A stretch of 64,000 nucleotides of DNA, from assembly GCA_963774765.1 (NCBI GenBank), contig CAVZGP010000030.1, forward strand, positions 332,262 through 396,261, given 5' to 3'. The DNA is from Sva-07 sp963774765. Lineage in GTDB: Bacteria; Actinomycetota; Acidimicrobiia; Acidimicrobiales; Ilumatobacteraceae. The notes beneath the pieces are model-generated. The model was not told the origin of the DNA. It did not search any database and worked only from the letters and a program-made list of their open reading frames with translations. Every line of letters starts with the position of its first letter. Positions within the stretch are counted from its first letter, which is position 1. The translations under genes were made by a program, and so were the position numbers. Below, piece after piece: positions 61,904 to 64,000 of this stretch.

Positions 61904-64000
61904 ATGGCTGACGTGCCGAACGGATCCAGCGAGACGATCAAGAACCATGCGTCGTTCATCTGGTCGGTGGCCGATCTGCTGCGGGGCGACTACAAGCAGT
62001 CCGAGTACGGCAAGGTGGTCCTGCCGCTGACGGTGCTGCGGCGCTTCGACTGCGTGCTGGCGCCGGTGAAGCAGGACATGCTCGACACCTACGACCGCCT
62101 GAAGGGCAAGGTCGAGAACTTCGGGCCGGTGCTCGACGCGCTCACCTCCGTCGACGGGCTGTGGAACACGAGCCGGTTCGATCTCCCGAAGCTGCTCGAC
62201 GACCCGGATCACATCGCCGACAACCTGCGCGCCTACATCCACGGCTTCTCGCCGGAGGCCCAGGAGATCCTCGATCGGTTCGAGTTCGCGTCGCAGATCA
62301 CCCGGCTCCACAAGGCGGGCCTGCTGTACCTGGTGCTCGGCAAGTTCGCCGAGATCGACCTGCATCCCGACCGGGTCTCCAACTTGGAGATGGGCTACCT
62401 GTACGAGGAGCTGATCCGCCGCTTCTCCGAGCTGAGCAACGAGACGGCTGGTGAGCACTTCACGCCGCGTGAGGTGATCCGGCTGATGGTGAACCTGTTG
62501 TTCATCGAGGACGACGACATCCTCTCCAAGCCGGGCGCCAAGGCGACGCTGTTCGACCCGGCGTGTGGCACCGGTGGCATGTTGAGCGTGGCGGAGGACT
62601 TCGTGCGCAGTCACAACCCGCAGGCCACCCTCGCCGTCTACGGCCAGGAGCTGAACTCGGAGTCGTATGCGATCTGCCGCTCCGACATGATGCTGAAGGG
62701 CCAGAACGCCTCGAACATCAAGGTCGGCAACTCCCTCAAGTCGTACGACCCGGAGGATCCGGGCGACCAGGGCGATCAGCACCCGAACGAGCGGTTCGAC
62801 TACCTGCTCGCCAATCCGCCGTTCGGGGTGGAGTGGAAGAAGGTCGCCGACTCGGTCAAGCACGAGCACGAGACCAAGGGCTTCGCCGGCCGGTACGGGG
62901 CGGGCCTGCCGCGGATCAACGACGGCAGCTTCCTGTTCCTGCAGCACATGATCTCCAAGATGCGCCCGCCCGAGCAGGGTGGCTCCCGCCTGGCGATCGT
63001 GTTCAACGGCTCCCCGCTGTTCACCGGCGCGGCCGGCAGCGGCGAGAGCGAGATCCGCCGATGGATCATCGAGAACGACTGGCTCGAGGCCGTGGTCGCC
63101 CTGCCCGACCAGCTCTTCTACAACACCGGCATCTCCACCTACTTCTGGATCGTCACCAACCGCAAGAGCCCCAACCGCAAGGGCAAGGTGCAGCTCATCG
63201 ACGCCCGGCAGAGCTTCACCAAGATGCGCAAGAGCCTGGGTGAGAAGCGCAAGGAGGTCAGCGCCGACCAGATCGCCGACATCGTCCGCCTCTACGGCAA
63301 CTTCGATCAGCAGCTCACCGACGACGACGAGCAGCGAGTCAAGATCTTCCCCAACGAGGAGTTCGGCTTCCTGCGAATCACCGTCGAGCGACCGCTGCGA
63401 CTCAAGTGGGAAGTGACCGACGCGTCCGCGGACGCGCTGCTCGCCGACAAGAAGCTCGCCAAGCTCGACGAGCAGCAGCGACAAGCACTCGTCGAACACG
63501 CCCGCGGACGCGCAGCGGAGGAAACGGGCACGACGTTCGACAGCGAGGCCGCCGCCCGCAAGGAAGCGAAGCGCTGGATGGCCGACCTGCACCTCGACGG
63601 CAAGCCGATCGAGAACGCCATCGTCGACGCCCTGGCCGTCCGTGACCCCGACGCCGCCCCGATCACCGACAAGCACGGCCACCCCGAACCCGACCCCGAC
63701 CTGCGCGACAACGAGAACGTCCCCCTGCCGAACGAGCCGGTGCGCTACGAACCCGACCCCACCGACCGCCTCGCCACCGACACCTACCGAAAGGCCGTCG
63801 AGCAGTACGTCGAGCAGGAGGTCCACCCCTACGTCCCCGACGCCTGGATCGACCACACCAAGACCAAGATCGGCTACGAGATCCCGGTGACGCGCCACTT
63901 CTACGTCTACACACCGCCGACGCCGCTCGAAGAGATCGACGCCGAGATCAAGCAGCTGGAGGCCGAGATCCAGGAGCTGTTGCGCGAGGTGACGGAGTGA
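61904..64000 (+). CDS. hsdM: type I restriction-modification system methyltransferase subunit HsdM
   Basis: A complete 698-residue HsdM; the stop TGA ends at the last base of the window. The N-terminal helical domain (FIWSVADLLRGDYKQSEYGKVVLPLTVLRRFDCVL) is followed by the N6-adenine methyltransferase core: FDPACGTGGML for AdoMet, NPPFGVEW (NPPF motif IV), and VALPDQLFYNTGISTYFWIV. The C-terminus is longer than in E. coli, ending in a coiled coil (LEEIDAEIKQLEAEIQELLREV), probably for the specificity subunit. hsdS and hsdR would be expected beyond the window edge. The start codon is ATG at 61904, 92 bp from the divergent helicase. Confidence 0.95.
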   Translation: MADVPNGSSETIKNHASFIWSVADLLRGDYKQSEYGKVVLPLTVLRRFDCVLAPVKQDMLDTYDRLKGKVENFGPVLDALTSVDGLWNTSRFDLPKLLDDPDHIADNLRAYIHGFSPEAQEILDRFEFASQITRLHKAGLLYLVLGKFAEIDLHPDRVSNLEMGYLYEELIRRFSELSNETAGEHFTPREVIRLMVNLLFIEDDDILSKPGAKATLFDPACGTGGMLSVAEDFVRSHNPQATLAVYGQELNSESYAICRSDMMLKGQNASNIKVGNSLKSYDPEDPGDQGDQHPNERFDYLLANPPFGVEWKKVADSVKHEHETKGFAGRYGAGLPRINDGSFLFLQHMISKMRPPEQGGSRLAIVFNGSPLFTGAAGSGESEIRRWIIENDWLEAVVALPDQLFYNTGISTYFWIVTNRKSPNRKGKVQLIDARQSFTKMRKSLGEKRKEVSADQIADIVRLYGNFDQQLTDDDEQRVKIFPNEEFGFLRITVERPLRLKWEVTDASADALLADKKLAKLDEQQRQALVEHARGRAAEETGTTFDSEAAARKEAKRWMADLHLDGKPIENAIVDALAVRDPDAAPITDKHGHPEPDPDLRDNENVPLPNEPVRYEPDPTDRLATDTYRKAVEQYVEQEVHPYVPDAWIDHTKTKIGYEIPVTRHFYVYTPPTPLEEIDAEIKQLEAEIQELLREVTE

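Overview
The window looks like chromosome of a high-GC actinobacterium, most likely of the class Acidimicrobiia (Ilumatobacter-like). This is inferred from the very high G+C with G/C-biased third positions, a SigR/RsrA-type redox sigma pair, an F420-type LLM oxidoreductase, a resuscitation-factor-like muralytic protein, a DUF222/HNH protein and several actinobacterial-style lipoproteins. No rRNA, tRNA, insertion sequence, phage gene or CRISPR array was recognised.

Layout. 0-8.6 kb is core and housekeeping: the 5' end of a phosphatase-like gene, tilS, the sigR-rsrA pair, a MarR regulator divergent from a hydrolase, an FGly-type sulfatase, an FMN glutamate-synthase-family protein and an Rpf-like secreted protein. 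8.6-11.0 kb is a translationally coupled three-gene operon (alkaline-phosphatase-superfamily hydrolase, Fe(II)/2OG oxygenase, PhnZ-type HD diiron oxygenase) that reads as an oxidative phosphonate-degradation unit. 11.0-18.0 kb is one long operon for a group 3b-type NAD(P)-linked [NiFe] hydrogenase: beta Fe-S subunit, a lone cyclic-nucleotide-binding protein, gamma flavin subunit, small and large subunits, maturation protease, HypC-like chaperone, an EamA permease and a DUF6390-like protein. 18-24.5 kb holds an LLM oxidoreductase, a Trp-rich repeat protein, an MBL hydrolase, a membrane diacylglycerol-kinase-like enzyme and an SLC12-like transporter. 24.6-28.7 kb is a two-gene module of a class III cyclase/NTPase/TPR protein and a subtilisin-like protease carrying six NPW(T/K)A repeats. 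28.7-41 kb carries a DHPS-like protein, ACC deaminase, pta-ackA, a ketopantoate-reductase-like protein, small enzymes and several lipoproteins, one of which joins a thermonuclease domain to a lamin-tail domain. 41-52.6 kb has a TM0106-type RecB nuclease/helicase, a DUF222 HNH protein, a beta-propeller lipoprotein, a CocE-type hydrolase and a SEC-C protein. 52.7-54.3 kb is a toxin-antitoxin patch with two MazF/antitoxin pairs and a third orphan ribbon-helix-helix-like gene. 54.4-56.6 kb has a sarcosine-oxidase-like flavoprotein and a DUF2804 protein. 56.8-64 kb is a DNA-defence-like island: PLD/SF2 helicase/DUF3427, NERD/UvrD-like helicase, and hsdM running to the window edge.

Two features cut across the window. 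First, seven otherwise well conserved genes carry frameshifts (glutamate synthase, hydrogenase small subunit, pta, ackA, the nuclease-LTD lipoprotein, the TM0106 nuclease/helicase and an antitoxin). In every case the shift is explained by extra bases and never requires a missing base, which points to insertion-type sequencing error rather than gene decay. Second, several gene junctions carry long, near-perfect hairpins, some duplicated (a 61-bp tandem repeat at 3444-3565 and a dispersed ~83-bp pair flanking pta-ackA), which look like a species-specific family of terminator elements.
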